Part shown: positions 49,578-57,244 of the stretch, in pieces
Layout: each line of letters opens with the position of its first letter
Position numbering within the stretch: the first letter of the stretch is position 1
NCBI GenBank assembly: GCA_016841905.1
Contig: JAENYF010000007.1
Coordinates: 17,851-81,850 of the forward strand
Direction of reading: 5' to 3'
Origin: Desulfoscipio geothermicus
GTDB taxonomy: Bacteria; Bacillota; Desulfotomaculia; Desulfotomaculales; Desulfallaceae
Length of the DNA stretch: 64,000 nucleotides
Made by a program: the position numbers and the translations under genes
Notes under the pieces: model-generated
The model's input: only the letters and a program-made list of their open reading frames with translations
What the model was told of the DNA's origin: nothing
Database searches by the model: none

Positions 49578-50186
49578 GTGCAAGCTTTTCTGGCCAGTTA
49601 TATCGATACGCTGGGTTTAGGGGGTCTATTTGGCGGCTTAATCATTGAGGCGCTTGGCTTTCCCTTTCCCGGTGGGGTTATGATGATGTTTATGGGCTTT
49701 TTAATTAACCAGGGACGGTTAAATTTTTATACGGTGTTTTTACTGGCGGTAGTAGGCTTTAATATCGGAGCTGCGGCTGCGTTCTTTGTAGGTCGTTACA
49801 TGGGGGATTCCGTAGTGCATCGCTACGGTAAGTATCTGCGTATTAACGCCGGCAAGTGGGAGAAAGCCCGCAGCTGGATAAAGCAATCGGCGGCAATGTT
49901 CATTATCATCGGCAGGTTTGTGCCCATGGTCAGCAACCTGACCCCCTATATGGCCGGTGCCGGCGGGCTAAGACTGTCCAGGTTTTTATTATATAATATG
50001 ATCTTTACAGTGATCTGGGTTTCCTTTAATATTTCAATAGGCATGTTATTCGGCCAACAGTGGCCCGTCATCGCGGGTTATCTTGAAGACCAGGTGCCCC
50101 TGGGGGCGCTGGTTTTATTGTTGGTTTATGTAGTCATTAAAGTGCTTATAAAACGTTTCCATACCCAAAGGAGTGAAAAGATATGA
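49578..50186 (+). CDS. DedA family membrane protein
   Basis: 202 residues if started at GTG 49578 after GGGAGG; ATG 49551 or 49557 would add up to nine residues. Several hydrophobic helices and the DedA pattern: EALGFPFPGG near the start, GRYMGDSVVHRYGKY and GRFVPMVSNLTPYMAGAGG. DedA proteins take part in lipid-carrier or phospholipid flipping. Its stop overlaps the next start by four bases (ATGA). Confidence 0.9.
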   Translation: MQAFLASYIDTLGLGGLFGGLIIEALGFPFPGGVMMMFMGFLINQGRLNFYTVFLLAVVGFNIGAAAAFFVGRYMGDSVVHRYGKYLRINAGKWEKARSWIKQSAAMFIIIGRFVPMVSNLTPYMAGAGGLRLSRFLLYNMIFTVIWVSFNISIGMLFGQQWPVIAGYLEDQVPLGALVLLLVYVVIKVLIKRFHTQRSEKI

Positions 50187-50773
50187 GCAGCAGTATTATT
50201 TGCCTGGGTGACAGCATTACCTACGGCTATCCGGTCGGACCGGAGTTCTCCTGGGTAGAACACCTGCAGCAGCACACCAATATAAACCTGATTAATTATG
50301 GCGTTAACGGGTCCACTTCCTGGGACATGCTGCGCCGTTACCGGCGCTATACCGCAACAGAAATTTCGCATGTACATATACTGGGAGGCGGCAACGACGC
50401 CCTGCAGCAGTTAACTTGGGACGAGACCCAACGTAATATTAAAGATCTGGTGGACTTGATTAAACAGCGGGGTGCCATACCCATACTGGGCCTGCTCACC
50501 CCCCTTTGTTACGACCCGGCCGGTGGCGGCGAGTTTGTGCCCGCCTCGGCTATGACCTTCCTGACCAAGTGGAAGGCACGCTACAGAGATTGGTTGCATG
50601 ATTATGCCGAAACGGAGTCCGTTTGGCTAATTGATTATTTTACACCGTTTTGTATACCCGGGACCGGCGATGGTGACGGGAAGTACTATTATGACGAGTC
50701 CCACCTAAACGATAAAGGCCACGCGCTAATAGCGGAGGTGGCGGAGAAAACCTGGCTAAAAACACTGCTCTAA
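50183..50773 (+). CDS. SGNH/GDSL hydrolase
   Basis: 196 residues. The four SGNH blocks are visible: LGDSITYG with the nucleophile Ser (about 11), YGVNGSTS, GGGNDAL and DESHLNDKGH with the catalytic Asp/His (about 174-177). An esterase/lipase-type enzyme without signal peptide, probably intracellular; substrate unknown. Translationally coupled to the DedA gene. Confidence 0.9.
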   Translation: MSSSIICLGDSITYGYPVGPEFSWVEHLQQHTNINLINYGVNGSTSWDMLRRYRRYTATEISHVHILGGGNDALQQLTWDETQRNIKDLVDLIKQRGAIPILGLLTPLCYDPAGGGEFVPASAMTFLTKWKARYRDWLHDYAETESVWLIDYFTPFCIPGTGDGDGKYYYDESHLNDKGHALIAEVAEKTWLKTLL

Positions 50774-50782
50774 TGGCTGCAT

Positions 50783-51526
50783 TTACATGGGGGCCAGTTT
50801 AACCGCACCGGCGACTGCCAGTTTATCATTTTTTATAGCCAGCGCACCGGTAACTGTTTTGATGCTCATAGCAAACTCTACCGCTGCCTGCAAATCGTCC
50901 TCGCCTTGTACTCGGTTGGCCGCAGCTGTAGCCACAGCATCGGCCAGCGGTGCCGAAGGAGCCAGGATTACTGCCGCGTCGGCGCAGCCAAAACTGAGGG
51001 AATGGCCCACCGTGCCCGACGAAGTGCATATGCCCAGCGGCGTGCGGTGCGGCTCGATTTCTATGGCCAGCTGGTTGGTAAAAGGGGAGGGGCCGGCAAA
51101 AATACCTATCTTGCGCGTTTGGCTGGAGCGCAGATAAACATCACCGCCGTTCTCCACGATCACGTCACGGCAGCGTTTGGCCAGGTAATTCCCCACATGC
51201 TGCGCAACGGCGCCCGCCACCGCAGACATGGGTCCGGTACCGGCAGTGGCTGCGGCGCCGGCCATGGCCCTGGCGATCTCAGGTGCGTCAGGGCCAGGCT
51301 CAAATGGTTCCAAAGTATGCAAAAAAACCGGGTTCGCCGCAATATATTGTTCCAGCTGTATGCGCAGCGTAATGATTTCCTGTTTAACGCCTTCTACCAA
51401 CTCGGCCGTCAGCTTATCACGGGGTATGCCTATATCCAGGTCGGTTTCCTTGACGGCGATTTGGAAAAATACCAGGTCCTGCTGCCGGTGCAGCAGCCGG
51501 TAGGAACGCTCCACGTATTCCCTCAA
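50783..51526 (-). CDS. UPF0280 (COG2122) family protein, likely sulfide assimilation
   Basis: 247 residues from TTG 51526, which lies seven bases after GGAGG and overlaps the upstream stop as TTGA; the longer frame to 51568 runs inside the NIL-ferredoxin gene. Typical UPF0280/ApbE-like blocks: AMAGAAATAGTGPMSAVAGA, VENGGDVYLR and GICTSSGTVGHSLSFGCADAA (given here in parts). A methanogen member (MA1715) has been linked to efficient sulfide assimilation. Third gene of the SAM-riboswitch operon, which fits that role. Confidence 0.88.
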   Translation of the reverse strand: MREYVERSYRLLHRQQDLVFFQIAVKETDLDIGIPRDKLTAELVEGVKQEIITLRIQLEQYIAANPVFLHTLEPFEPGPDAPEIARAMAGAAATAGTGPMSAVAGAVAQHVGNYLAKRCRDVIVENGGDVYLRSSQTRKIGIFAGPSPFTNQLAIEIEPHRTPLGICTSSGTVGHSLSFGCADAAVILAPSAPLADAVATAAANRVQGEDDLQAAVEFAMSIKTVTGALAIKNDKLAVAGAVKLAPM

Positions 51527-51924
51527 AAACGAACCTCCATTGCTTTCATGGGACATGCTTTTACACACAGGCGGCAGACCACGCAGCGGTCGCTGTTAAA
51601 CCGCACTATCATGTCCGGCCTTTCGATATACAGTGCGCCGGTCGGGCAGATAGCCGTGCAGGCGCCGCAGCTCACGCACTTTTCCTCGTTTTGAATAATC
51701 TCTTCCGTCAGCGGTTGGACTGCTACACCCAGCCGGCGCAGATATTCAATGCCCGGCCCGAAGTTGTCCCCGGTAAGCTCTACCACCAGGGTACCCTCTT
51801 TTTGCGGGTTGATATCGGCCTGTAATATATTAATAACCAAATCATAGTCTTTTACCAGCCTGTAGATAATCGGCTGGTCCGTTATATCGGCAGCAAAATA
51901 CAGCACTACTTTTTTTGAGGACAT
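51523..51924 (-). CDS. NIL-domain ferredoxin of the homocysteine pathway
   Basis: 133 residues. Residues about 1-75 form the NIL domain (VVLYFAADITDQPIIYRL, VELTGDNFGPGIEYLRRLG); the rest carries two 4Fe-4S motifs, CVSCGACTAICPTGAL and CVVCRLCVKACPMKAM. The pair with the upstream DUF39 gene matches MA1822-MA1821 of Methanosarcina, which convert aspartate semialdehyde and sulfide to homocysteine. The gene lies 25 bases after the DUF39 gene. Confidence 0.92.
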   Translation of the reverse strand: MSSKKVVLYFAADITDQPIIYRLVKDYDLVINILQADINPQKEGTLVVELTGDNFGPGIEYLRRLGVAVQPLTEEIIQNEEKCVSCGACTAICPTGALYIERPDMIVRFNSDRCVVCRLCVKACPMKAMEVRF

Positions 51925-51949
51925 TTTTACACGCTCCTTTTCGCGCTCG

Positions 51950-53146
51950 TTAACCCTTCAGGGAATTAGCCTTGATTCCCGCCTCCGTATTGGGCAATAG
52001 CTGGACCGGTTCACCCAGCAGGAAATCGCCTTTTTGTATCCATTGCTTCAGGGTGCCGGCTATTTCCTTAGCCCGCGAGTAACTGGACATCGGCGCGGAA
52101 GGCACTTCCTTGCCGTTGACCGTTATTTTACCGCTTTTCAGCTCGGCATAGCTGACATAGCCCAGGTTGGACGGGATAAAATTAGGGTACTGCTCGCCGT
52201 AATCTACGATCGGAGCGTACAATTCATCATCACCGGCAGCCGCGTAGCGGCAGACCTCCTCATTCAGCATGGGTATGGGTATACCCAGCCCCACCGTTAA
52301 CGTGGCGCCGTAGCCCAGCATACTGGTGCCGGCCAGCCAGCGCGGACTCATTTGTTTTAAGTCACCCAGTACGGACAAGGTGCCCCCGGCATGACCAAAC
52401 CCGGTGCCGCTGTCATCCATATTTATGCCCGGAAAGTGCTGGGTGCCGTTCCAAACCACGTAGCCAACGCCCCCGCCCAGGAAAATGCGCGTGCCCACCC
52501 CGATGGTTTTAAAATTGGGATCCTTCAGCAGCGGGCTGAGCTGCCCTGAAGTTGAGTAGTGCGCGTTGCCCAGGTTGCCTTTGAGCATCCCCATGTAAGT
52601 GTAGATAGTCCGTCTCGTCAGGTTGACGGCACAGTTATAATTCTGGTAAGCATTGCGCGGGTTAAAAAGAATCGCTTCATTGATATCGTTAATGGTGATT
52701 TCAGTTTCAATCTCCCTGCGGGGATAACAGTCCGTGCCATAAGCGGTGGCTTTCAGCCGCACCGTTTTACCGCCTACCAGATCCTGAATAACATGTCCGC
52801 CGCCATACCGGAATTCGCCCGGGTAGACACTGTTTAAGGGGTCGTCTTCGGGCACCTCGGTAGCACCGATAAAGGCATCAACGGCTGCAATGCCAGTATA
52901 GGCAGGCACATCGTTGAGCCATACTTTATGCGTTTTCATCCTTGGCTTAGTATGACCGAGGCTTAAAAAAGCGCCGGAAGAGCACATGGGGCCGAAAGTT
53001 CCCGTTGTTACCACATCCACTTCGGATGTGACGCGGGTTACCCCCTTTTCCTTAACCATAGAGACCAGTTCCTCAGCAGTGACCACTACAGCCTGGCCTT
53101 TTTTAATTCGTTCGTTAATCTCCTGGTAAGTTTTCTCTACTGTCAT
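51950..53146 (-). CDS. HcyBio (DUF39, COG1900) homocysteine biosynthesis enzyme
   Basis: 398 residues from ATG 53146 (GGAGG twelve bases upstream; the frame continues to 53263 across the riboswitch terminator and is not translated there). Conserved Cys-containing blocks: TTGTFGPMCSSGAFLSLGH, YGTDCYPRREIE and NYNCAVN. No CBS domain follows, unlike the longer methanogen MA1821. Family knowledge: sulfur insertion into aspartate semialdehyde to give homocysteine. Headed by a SAM-I riboswitch, so expression should fall when SAM is plentiful. Confidence 0.92.
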   Translation of the reverse strand: MTVEKTYQEINERIKKGQAVVVTAEELVSMVKEKGVTRVTSEVDVVTTGTFGPMCSSGAFLSLGHTKPRMKTHKVWLNDVPAYTGIAAVDAFIGATEVPEDDPLNSVYPGEFRYGGGHVIQDLVGGKTVRLKATAYGTDCYPRREIETEITINDINEAILFNPRNAYQNYNCAVNLTRRTIYTYMGMLKGNLGNAHYSTSGQLSPLLKDPNFKTIGVGTRIFLGGGVGYVVWNGTQHFPGINMDDSGTGFGHAGGTLSVLGDLKQMSPRWLAGTSMLGYGATLTVGLGIPIPMLNEEVCRYAAAGDDELYAPIVDYGEQYPNFIPSNLGYVSYAELKSGKITVNGKEVPSAPMSSYSRAKEIAGTLKQWIQKGDFLLGEPVQLLPNTEAGIKANSLKG

Positions 53147-53197
53147 TTGCGCAACACACCTCCACTTTTTTGTGCTCTGCTCCGACAAACAAAATGT

Positions 53198-53226
53198 AAA
53201 CCTCTTCCACGCAACAGAAGAGGTTT
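53198..53226 (-). terminator. SAM riboswitch terminator
   Basis: On the minus strand AAACCTCTTC and GAAGAGGTTT form a 10-bp perfect stem (53226-53198) followed by a T-rich tract. The ACCTCTT of its first arm can pair instead with AAGAGGT at the 3' side of aptamer helix P1, giving the antiterminator. Confidence 0.88.
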
Positions 53227-53241
53227 GCAAAATATCTGCAC

Positions 53242-53353
53242 CTCTTATCTGCCAGAAGTTCAACTTCTGCTGGAATTAGCACCATACTTTAGGTAAAATA
53301 AAGCTGGTTGCCGGGTTTCACAGGGCCAGTCCCTCCACCACTCCGGATAAGAG
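53242..53353 (-). ncRNA. SAM-I riboswitch (S-box)
   Basis: Minus-strand sequence has all S-box hallmarks in order: P1 arm CTCTTATCC, GGTGGAGGGACTGG, CCCTGTGAAACCCGGCAACC, GGTGCTAATTCCAGCAGAA, and the closing P1 arm GATAAGAG. Arms at 53346-53353 and 53242-53249 are perfect complements. It controls the three-gene homocysteine operon, whose product feeds methionine and SAM synthesis. Confidence 0.96.
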
Positions 53354-53450
53354 CACTATTATTAAATTTATATGACTCTATTAGTTTATCAACTAAAGTG
53401 TTTGCTTGTCAATAATCCCGACTGATTATTTTAAAGGAGCAATCGGCATC

Positions 53451-54398
53451 GTGCATAATAGAAAAGCAAAACCTTTTCTAAAATGGGCAGGTGGTAAAAG
53501 TCAATTACTAGCGCAAATAAATAATTACGCGCCGCAGGAGCTCCGGGAAGGAAAAATTAAAACCTATATTGAGCCATTTGCCGGAGCCGGCGCGGTTTTC
53601 TTTGCACTAAATGAACTATACAGTTTTGATAAAATCATTCTTAATGACTCTAACGTGGATTTAATAGCGACATACAAAACTATCCGGGATGAGGTTGATG
53701 AATTAATCGGTTATCTTGCCCAATTGGAAAAAACCTTTTTGGGTAAAGAAAAAAATGACAGAATAAAGATGTTTTACAATATTCGCAAGGAGTTTAATAA
53801 AGATAAAAAAAATGAAGATAAAAACGTTATTAAGCATGCGTCTAATTTTATCTTCTTAAATAAAACTTGTTTTAACGGGTTATACCGTCTCAATTCAAAA
53901 GGTGAGTTCAATGTACCCATTGGTGCTTATAAAAAGCCTACCATATGTGACGAACAAAATTTAAGAAAGGTTAGTGCGGAGCTCCAGCAAGTAATCCTTG
54001 TCCACGGTGATTTTGAAGAGTTAACGAAGTATGTTGATAATTATACATTTGTTTATATGGATCCGCCTTATAGACCCTTAAATGGAACAGCTTGTTTTAA
54101 TAATTATCAAAAAGCTTCTTTTAATGATGCCGGCCAGAAACGTTTAGCACGCTGGTTTTACAAATTAAACGCCGAGCACAAAGCATTGCTTATGCTAAGT
54201 AATTCCGACCCTAAAAACTCGGATCCAACCGATGATTTTTTTGATGAATTATATAAGGGCTCTAATATTATACGGGTAAGCGCTGCTAGAACAATTAACG
54301 CCAGGGGCTATGGCAGAGGAGCAGTAAATGAATTGTTAATTACTAATTATCAGCCGAACCCTTCGGAGGTTGCATTGGAAGAACCCCGACCAGTATAA
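53451..54398 (+). CDS. dam: Dam-type DNA adenine methyltransferase (D12 class), orphan
   Basis: 315 residues from GTG 53451 (AAAGGAG 11 bases upstream; the frame extends to a TTG at 53406). N6-adenine methylase: FLKWAGGKSQLL is motif X, IEPFAGAGAVFF motif I and VYMDPPY motif IV. Dam-family members of this type often methylate GATC. No restriction enzyme gene is adjacent. Base use is more A/T-rich than in neighbours (many Lys/Asn), hinting at acquisition. Divergent from the SAM-riboswitch operon. Confidence 0.9.
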   Translation: MHNRKAKPFLKWAGGKSQLLAQINNYAPQELREGKIKTYIEPFAGAGAVFFALNELYSFDKIILNDSNVDLIATYKTIRDEVDELIGYLAQLEKTFLGKEKNDRIKMFYNIRKEFNKDKKNEDKNVIKHASNFIFLNKTCFNGLYRLNSKGEFNVPIGAYKKPTICDEQNLRKVSAELQQVILVHGDFEELTKYVDNYTFVYMDPPYRPLNGTACFNNYQKASFNDAGQKRLARWFYKLNAEHKALLMLSNSDPKNSDPTDDFFDELYKGSNIIRVSAARTINARGYGRGAVNELLITNYQPNPSEVALEEPRPV

Positions 54399-54463
54399 TA
54401 TGGCATAGATACCATGGGCGTAAATGATTAGCTTCCTAAACTTTGTATGAGAGGATGGGTATT

Positions 54464-55147
54464 ATGGAGTTAGTTTATACCGGCAAGACTAAAAATGTTT
54501 ATCGTCTGGAAGATGGTAATTACCTGCTTAAGTTTAAGGATGATGTTACCGGTGAAGGTGGAGTTTTTGACCCCGGTTCTAATGTGGTCGGGTTGACTAT
54601 TGAAGGGGCCGGTAAAGCCGAACTTCGCCTGACCAAATACTTTTTTGAAATACTTAAGCAGCAGGGCATTCCCACCCATTATGTGGAAGCTGATATTGAT
54701 AATGTCACTATGACAGTCAAACCGGCTACCTTGTTTGGCAAGGGACTGGAGATTATTTGCCGCTATCGTGCGGTGGGAAGTTTTTTGCGCCGTTACGGTG
54801 ATTATTGTGAAGAGGGTCAGCCATTGGATGCTTTTGTGGAAGTAACTTTAAAAGATGACGCCCGCGAAGACCCGCCAATTACCGAAGACGCCCTGGACAT
54901 GCTGGGCATTCTGAATCATGAGGAATACGCGGTGTTAAAAGAATTGACCCGTAAGATTGCTTTGATAATTAAAACAGAACTGGCGAAGAAGGATATCGAG
55001 TTATATGATATCAAGTTTGAGTTTGGACGGGTAGGCCCAGACAGACAAATTACGCTGATTGACGAAATTTCCGGAGGCAATATGAGAGCTTTTAAAGGCG
55101 GCCGGCATATCCAGCCTTTGGATTTGGAAAAATTAATTTTGGATTAA
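54464..55147 (+). CDS. divergent SAICAR synthetase-like protein
   Basis: 227 residues from ATG 54464 after GAGAGGA. The PurC fold is clear: YTGKTKNVYRLEDGNYLLKF at the start and DIKFEFGRVG near the end. But it differs from the canonical copy at key places: KGSLNNRIS is replaced by [19 protein letters not shown] by CRYRAVGSF, and the C-terminal SPDTCRFWD by SGGNMRAFK. The ATP-binding half looks intact, while the CAIR/aspartate site looks changed. It is a stand-alone gene outside the pur operon; a different acceptor is possible. Confidence 0.8.
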   Translation: MELVYTGKTKNVYRLEDGNYLLKFKDDVTGEGGVFDPGSNVVGLTIEGAGKAELRLTKYFFEILKQQGIPTHYVEADIDNVTMTVKPATLFGKGLEIICRYRAVGSFLRRYGDYCEEGQPLDAFVEVTLKDDAREDPPITEDALDMLGILNHEEYAVLKELTRKIALIIKTELAKKDIELYDIKFEFGRVGPDRQITLIDEISGGNMRAFKGGRHIQPLDLEKLILD

Positions 55148-55159
55148 TGGTAATAACAA

Positions 55160-55207
55160 CAATACCAATGACGGTGGAGTGTATTTCCTTCACCGTCATT
55201 GGTATTG
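55160..55207. terminator. 17-bp perfect hairpin between convergent genes
   Basis: CAATACCAATGACGGTG (55160-55176) and CACCGTCATTGGTATTG (55191-55207) pair perfectly around a 14-base loop. It can terminate the PurC-like gene from the left and the sigK fragment from the right. Confidence 0.75.
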
Positions 55208-55215
55208 CCGGCCAT

Positions 55216-55500
55216 TCAAGCTTCGGCAGAAAATTGTTCCGACAAGCGATCAATGGCTCTTTTTTCTATTCTACTGACATATGAACGGGATATGCCCAAT
55301 TTTTTAGCGATTTCCTTTTGCGTCTTCCGACCTCTGCCGCGCAGGCCAAAACGCAATACCAACACATTTCTCTCCTGGGGGGGGAGATTTTTCAGCTTTT
55401 TCCACAGCTGTTCTTTATCCAGAATGCGCGAAACCATTTCAGAGACAGCTTCAGCATCGGTACTGAGTACGTCCATAAAGTGAATTTCATTTAGCCTCAC
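55216..55500 (-). pseudogene. sigK: C-terminal part of sporulation sigma factor SigK (SpoIIIC-like)
   Basis: 94 codons encoding only the end of region 3 and region 4 of a sporulation sigma factor. ISRSYVSRIEKRA in the helix-turn-helix is the SigK form (SigE has ISQSYISRLEKR). The frame begins with NEIHFMDVLS, and a TAA lies two codons upstream, so regions 1-3 are missing. The break lies at AAT-GAA, which contains AATGA, the core at which the B. subtilis skin element recombines within sigK. The other half is not in the window. It may be rejoined by DNA rearrangement or be a dead remnant. Confidence 0.8.
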
Positions 55501-55514
55501 CGTTTATCTGTATA

Positions 55515-55611
55515 GACACAGGGGGACGGTTCTTTTGTGTCAACGAGATGAAAGACATGGTAGAATTCGATCTACATTGTTCGAGACACAAAGGGACGGT
55601 TCCCTTGTGCC
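55515..55611. repeat. left pair of GACACA-type palindromic units
   Basis: Units 55515-55541 and 55585-55611 share the GGGACGGTTC core. The spacer contains GACATGGTAGAATTCGATC, which is repeated in part after the second unit and again, with changes, in the solo copy at 59.7 kb. Confidence 0.85.
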
Positions 55612-55655
55612 AAGATAAATAACATGGTAGAATATGAGAAAGGGGAGTGTGATAA

Positions 55656-56426
55656 ATGTCCAGGAAGCCAAGAGTGAAGAGTGAAACAGGAATCTACCAT
55701 GTTATAGTACGGGGGATTGGGCAGCAGGATATATTTCATGAAGAAGATGATTTTCAAAAATACCTGGAAACCGTAAAAAAATTATCATTGGAAAGCGGAG
55801 TAAGCGTACTCGGTTACTGCTTAATGACGAATCACGTTCATTTATTATTAAGAGAAGACAATGGAGATATATCAGTATTTATGAAACGTTTAGGTATAAG
55901 TTATGCCTACTGGTACAACAGGAAATACGAAAGAATTGGCCACGTGTTTCAAGATCGATTTAAGAGTGAATGCATAGAGGACGACGCATACCTTCTTACA
56001 GTAATTCGCTATATCCACCAGAATCCAATCAAAGCCTCCATTACCGGCAAGCCGGAAGAATATAAATGGAGCAGTTGTGCCGCTTACTATGGTGCAGATA
56101 GAAATATTCCTAAATTTCCTGATACCACGTTGATCTTAGGACTCTTACACAATAAAAAGGGAAAAGCAGTTGAAGAACTTCGAAAATTTTCTGAAGAAGG
56201 TAATGAAGACCGCTGCCTGGATTACGATACAACCAAACGAGTCAGTGAAAGCGTAGCATATGAAATCACCAAGGAAACAATGATGGGGAAACCGGTAACG
56301 TCTTTACATACGATGGACCAGGATGCACGAAATATTATATTGAGTCATTTAAGAAATGAAGGATTAAGCCTGCGGCAAATATGCAGGATAACCGGTTTGC
56401 CATTCCACATTGTTCGAAAGGTTTAG
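55656..56426 (+). CDS. rayT: REP-associated tyrosine transposase (Y1_Tnp)
   Basis: 256 residues, ATG with AAAGGGGAG upstream. HUH single-strand transposase: HUH motif TNHVHLLL (His60, His62) and the single nucleophile Tyr about 119 in VIRYIHQNPIK, plus the N-terminal TGIYHVIVRGIGQQDIF. Residues about 225-256 form a helix-turn-helix-like tail (LSLRQICRITGLPF). The family mobilises short palindromic REP units rather than itself in many genomes. Its TAG stop is shared with the first base of the right-hand repeat, so the C-terminus ends exactly at the repeat. Confidence 0.92.
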   Translation: MSRKPRVKSETGIYHVIVRGIGQQDIFHEEDDFQKYLETVKKLSLESGVSVLGYCLMTNHVHLLLREDNGDISVFMKRLGISYAYWYNRKYERIGHVFQDRFKSECIEDDAYLLTVIRYIHQNPIKASITGKPEEYKWSSCAAYYGADRNIPKFPDTTLILGLLHNKKGKAVEELRKFSEEGNEDRCLDYDTTKRVSESVAYEITKETMMGKPVTSLHTMDQDARNIILSHLRNEGLSLRQICRITGLPFHIVRKV

Positions 56427-56518
56427 ACACAAGGGGACGGTTCTTTTGTGTCAATGAGATGATGACGCAAAATGATGACACAAGACAATGACACAAAAGA
56501 ACCGTCCCCTTGTGTCTA
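56424..56518. repeat. right pair of GACACA-type units forming a large inverted repeat
   Basis: The units at 56426-56452 and 56490-56516 are inverted copies (27 of 27 match in reverse complement) with TA outside each, separated by 37 bases rich in ATGATGACAC. Transcribed, this would fold into a long hairpin with each arm itself able to fold. Confidence 0.88.
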
Positions 56519-56738
56519 TATTGTATTAATCCGATCCTAGAGATTTGAATAACATTATAAAGATTAGGTTAACATTATAACTAATAATGTTAGGTCTTTA
56601 AACCTAAATTTTTTTGGCACCCTTTTGTTATATTTTAATTTGCTGCTGTACATTAACTAGAGATTTGAGTCGAAAGTTGCGATACCATTATTGGTGAAAT
56701 TTTATTATATATAGCCGTTATTATTTGAGGTGATAGTT

Positions 56739-57176
56739 ATGGATGAACAACATTTGGATTATTATCAACACATAAGATTTAAGATAAATGAATGGCTAAA
56801 AAGTAAAAAAGGTTCAAAAAACAAATGGGCTGAATATATTTTGCTTGCCCCAGATTTATTTCATTTACTCTGTAAGCTGTCTATTGATAAAAATGTACTT
56901 GTATCCGACAAAGCCAAATTAGCAGGTGTTATTGCTTACTTTATATATCCTTTAGAAATTATACCAGAACTATTGGTTGGGCCCGCTGGATATGTGGATG
57001 ATATTGCTTTAACAGCTTATGTTTTAAACTCTGTTATTAACAATACTGAACCAGAGGTAGTTAGAAGACATTGGGCCGGTGAAGGAGATGTATTAGAGGC
57101 TATCCAGTCTATATTAGCCATGGCAGATCAGATGGTCGGATCGGGGTTATGGAAAAAGTTAAAGTCTAAGTTTTGA
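56739..57176 (+). CDS. DUF1232 (YkvA-like) protein
   Basis: 145 residues from ATG 56739, five bases after GAGGTGA. The DUF1232 motif is IAYFIYPLEIIPELLVG followed by GYVDDI (about 68-92). The family is widespread, small and possibly membrane-associated, of unknown function. Codon use is A/T-rich compared with the housekeeping genes, in line with its place in the accessory region. Surrounded by non-coding A/T-rich DNA on the left (56519-56738). Confidence 0.8.
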   Translation: MDEQHLDYYQHIRFKINEWLKSKKGSKNKWAEYILLAPDLFHLLCKLSIDKNVLVSDKAKLAGVIAYFIYPLEIIPELLVGPAGYVDDIALTAYVLNSVINNTEPEVVRRHWAGEGDVLEAIQSILAMADQMVGSGLWKKLKSKF

Positions 57177-57244
57177 TATATGACGAAGACCCTGTATTAA
57201 AATTATAAATAGCATATGCTGAAAACTAAAAGGAGGTTTGCCAT

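Larger units (their letters stand above)
55513..56518 (+). mobile_element. RAYT (REP-associated tyrosine transposase) element with palindromic ends
   Basis: About 1006 bases running from TAGACACAGGGGGACGG (left) to CCGTCCCCTTGTGTCTA (right, inverted). Each end carries a near-palindromic 27-base unit GACACA...TTGTGTC. The left side has two units (55515-55541 and 55585-55611) spaced by 43 bases; the right side has two in inverted orientation (56426-56452 and 56490-56516). The transposase gene lies between. Confidence 0.82.

Noticed and set aside
50906..51694. Plus-strand frame of 262 codons opposite UPF0280
   Set aside because: Antisense to two well-supported genes of the homocysteine operon; composition typical of a shadow frame.
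53147..53263. 39-residue N-terminal extension of the DUF39 protein
   Set aside because: It would be translated from the riboswitch terminator region and has no homology to the family start MTVEKTYQEIN.
55515..56516. Regularly spaced repeats as a CRISPR array
   Set aside because: Only a few copies, mixed orientation, unequal spacers that resemble each other, and no cas genes; the pattern fits REP units around a transposase.
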